From positions 62,001 through 126,000 of the forward strand of contig CACNYJ010000001.1 in NCBI GenBank assembly GCA_902624655.1: 64,000 nt of DNA, in the 5' to 3' direction. The DNA is from an uncultured Thiothrix sp. Lineage in GTDB: Bacteria > Pseudomonadota > Gammaproteobacteria > Poriferisulfidales > GCA-002705445. A program made the translations under genes and the position numbers. The notes under the pieces are model-generated. The model was not told the DNA's origin. It made no database searches and was given only the letters and a program-made list of their open reading frames with translations. Position 1 is the first letter of the stretch, and each line of letters begins with the position of its first letter. Positions 62,377-64,000 of this stretch are shown here, one piece after another.

Positions 62377-62712
62377 ATGTTTGGATTCGGAGATAAAAAT
62401 AAAGTTTATAAGGTAACCATTGCTAACACTGGCGAAACATTTGAAGTAAATGGTAAAATTAATCTACTTCAAGCTGCAAAAAATGCTGGAGTTGAATGGC
62501 CATGCGAATGCAGAAGTGGTGGCTGCGGAACTTGTAGAGCGGTATTAAAGGAAGGGAAAGTTAAAGAGTTATCTGACTTTGCTTACACATTAGATGGAGA
62601 CATGCTAGACCAAGGCTACATTCTCGCTTGTCAATCATCTCTTAAAAGTGACATTGTTGTTGAAGTTGATAAAGATCAAAAAAGTATTCAACAACTTAAA
62701 ATGACAGGTTAA
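62377..62712 (+). CDS. petF: 2Fe-2S ferredoxin, plant type
   Basis: 111 aa. Cluster ligands are C45, C50, C53 (C-ECRSGG-C-GT-C pattern) and the final cysteine in LACQSS (about C88). The fold matches plant/cyanobacterial-type ferredoxins and reductase-linked domains. It carries electrons to partners such as IspG, cytochromes P450 or desaturases; the partner is not known. Its ATG has AGGAG upstream, but a strong terminator lies in its leader, indicating regulation. It overlaps pyrC by 4 bp. Confidence 0.9.
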   Translation: MFGFGDKNKVYKVTIANTGETFEVNGKINLLQAAKNAGVEWPCECRSGGCGTCRAVLKEGKVKELSDFAYTLDGDMLDQGYILACQSSLKSDIVVEVDKDQKSIQQLKMTG

Positions 62713-64000
62713 TTATTAAATTCTAATTCTAATCCAAACGGGTGTTCTGGGATTTTTCCAGTGTCGGCATCAAAGGCTATATTCCCAGACACTATGGTTT
62801 TGTGAATTTTAGTTTTAAATGGAACATCTGAAAATGCTGACCATCCGCACTTATGCATAACAATAGTAGAATCAATTTCACCCTTTTCTAGAAACTCAAC
62901 CAAAACTAAATCAGCCCAATACCCTTCACGAATAAAACCCCTTTCTTTAACGTCATAGCATATAGCTGGATTATGGCATGCTTTTTCAATAATTTTCTCT
63001 AAAGTGAAAATGCCATTATGATAAAACTCTAAAACAGCTCTATATGAGTGTTGTATAACAGGCAAGCCTGCTGGTATATCTTCGTATTTTTCAGCTGTTT
63101 TTTCGGATATTAAGTGAGGAGCATGATCTGTCGCGATCACATCTATAACATTATTATTTACAGCATTTATTAGAGCTAATCTATCCTCTTCTTCTTTTAT
63201 AGATGGATTACATTTGATAAAACCTTTTTTTGTTGCATAGTCTTTTTTAGAGTAAAGCATGTGATGAATACATACTTCTGCAGTGATTGATTTATTTTCA
63301 ACATAATTGTTTGAGAAGAAATCTAATTCATCCTTTGTCGTCAAATGAAGAACATGAAGACGAGAGCCAAATTTTTTAGCAAGATCAATTGCTAATGAAG
63401 ATGATTCTATGCAGCATTCTCTACTTCTTATCTCTGTATGCATCTCGAGCGGAATATTATCTCCATACTTTTCTTTTGCAATTTTTAGATTTTTGTCAAT
63501 TAGGGGAGAACTTTCACAATGAGTTGCAATAAGTTTTGGCGCGTGAATGAATATTTGCTCAAGAGATTTAGGATTATCAACTAGCATATTTCCTGTTGAG
63601 GCACCCATGAAAACTTTAATCCCGCAAGCTTTCTTAGTTGTATTTTTAATTTCATCTATATTTTCATTAGTTGCACCAAGATAAAAAGAATAATTAGCAA
63701 ATGATCTGTTTTCCGCAATTTTGAATTTGTTTTCTAAACCTTCGTTTGTAATAATTGGTGGTTTATTATTTGGCATATCCATAAAACTTGTTGTTCCACC
63801 AATTACTGCTGCCAAGGATTCGGATCGAATATCGGCTTTGTCTGTAAGGCCAGGCTCTCTGAAATGTACCTGATCGTCAATCATCCCAGGCAAAATGTAC
63901 TTACCAGCACCATCAATATTTATATCTGCATCTACATGAGATAAATCACTTGATATTTCCTCAATTCTTCCATTTTTTATATAAATATCTGAAACACTTT
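62709..64000 (-). CDS. pyrC: Dihydroorotase, N-terminus beyond window
   Basis: The frame stays open to the end of the window, giving about 430 residues without the very N-terminus. Residues after the strand KYILPGMIDDQ are VHFREPGLTDKADI, in which the first metal-binding histidine of HxH reads Q, as in a known subgroup with DDQVHFREPG. Later metal ligands (ATHCESS, LHVLHLTTKDE and ATDHAPH) are present. It closes the ring of carbamoyl-aspartate in pyrimidine synthesis. A related hydantoinase or allantoinase is less likely because of HFREPG and TDHAPH. Confidence 0.88.
   Translation of the reverse strand, partial: SVSDIYIKNGRIEEISSDLSHVDADINIDGAGKYILPGMIDDQVHFREPGLTDKADIRSESLAAVIGGTTSFMDMPNNKPPIITNEGLENKFKIAENRSFANYSFYLGATNENIDEIKNTTKKACGIKVFMGASTGNMLVDNPKSLEQIFIHAPKLIATHCESSPLIDKNLKIAKEKYGDNIPLEMHTEIRSRECCIESSSLAIDLAKKFGSRLHVLHLTTKDELDFFSNNYVENKSITAEVCIHHMLYSKKDYATKKGFIKCNPSIKEEEDRLALINAVNNNVIDVIATDHAPHLISEKTAEKYEDIPAGLPVIQHSYRAVLEFYHNGIFTLEKIIEKACHNPAICYDVKERGFIREGYWADLVLVEFLEKGEIDSTIVMHKCGWSAFSDVPFKTKIHKTIVSGNIAFDADTGKIPEHPFGLELEFNN

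Overview
The window is AT-rich (roughly one third G+C), very gene-dense and free of rRNA, insertion sequences, phage genes and CRISPR arrays. Its gene content (Fis, RpoH, YggX-MutY, BioH/BioC, an OprI/Lpp-like lipoprotein, aa3-type cytochrome oxidase with CtaG) points to a streamlined gammaproteobacterium of the surface ocean. A proteorhodopsin with a retinal-synthesis operon and a photolyase with its MerR regulator suggest a SAR86-like lineage. That affiliation is inferred, not proven.

Layout. 1-3.2 kb: the end of an MbcA/ParS/Xre-type antitoxin-like gene, a SET-domain methyltransferase, a HAD nucleotidase, an MFS transporter, a DUF2237 gene and tRNA-Phe. 3.2-8.7 kb: blue-tuned proteorhodopsin, an intrinsic terminator, then overlapping crtI-crtB-crtY-blh, which turn GGPP into retinal (no crtE in the window). 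8.7-12.6 kb: yggX-mutY-moaC, divergent moaD, a DegQ/DegP protease and a half-size asparaginase-like protein. 12.7-24.5 kb: rph-rdgB, a 500-bp AT-rich gap with DnaA-box matches, L31B, an M48 protease, dsbD, aroQ-accB-accC-fis-purH-purD, then convergent rho and trxA. 25-34 kb: an L,D-transpeptidase and TPR partner, an NDUFA9-like reductase, cca, uppP, a MidA-like methyltransferase, folM/folB, rpmB-rpmG, a lipoprotein and a chorismatase. 34-41.5 kb: a minus-strand carbon operon plsY-tkt-gap-pgk-pyk-fba.

41.5-52.5 kb: bioH-bioC, then a complete aa3 oxidase and heme A module (coxB, coxA, a 32-aa membrane peptide, ctaG, coxC, SURF1, a SCO-like protein, ctaA, ctaB), followed by convergent rpoH. 52.7-58.5 kb: an M16 protease pair, rsmD, coaD, a short-peptide/RNA-structure region, an Lpp-like lipoprotein, mutM and bioD. 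58.5-64 kb: ispG, photolyase plus MerR regulator, a repeat-rich control region with a strong terminator inside the ferredoxin leader, a 2Fe-2S ferredoxin, and a dihydroorotase cut by the window end.

How it fits together: light-driven proton pumping and aerobic respiration share the energy load; ispG and the crt genes feed carotenoid and retinal synthesis; photolyase, MutY, MutM and RdgB protect DNA from light and oxidative damage; BioH/C/D and AccB/C connect biotin to fatty-acid synthesis. No clear novel multi-gene system is proven. The best candidates for a second look are the antitoxin-like/SET pair, the MerR-photolyase/ferredoxin control region, the attenuator-like region at 56.5-56.8 kb, the possible DnaA-box cluster and the terminator that splits proteorhodopsin from the retinal genes.
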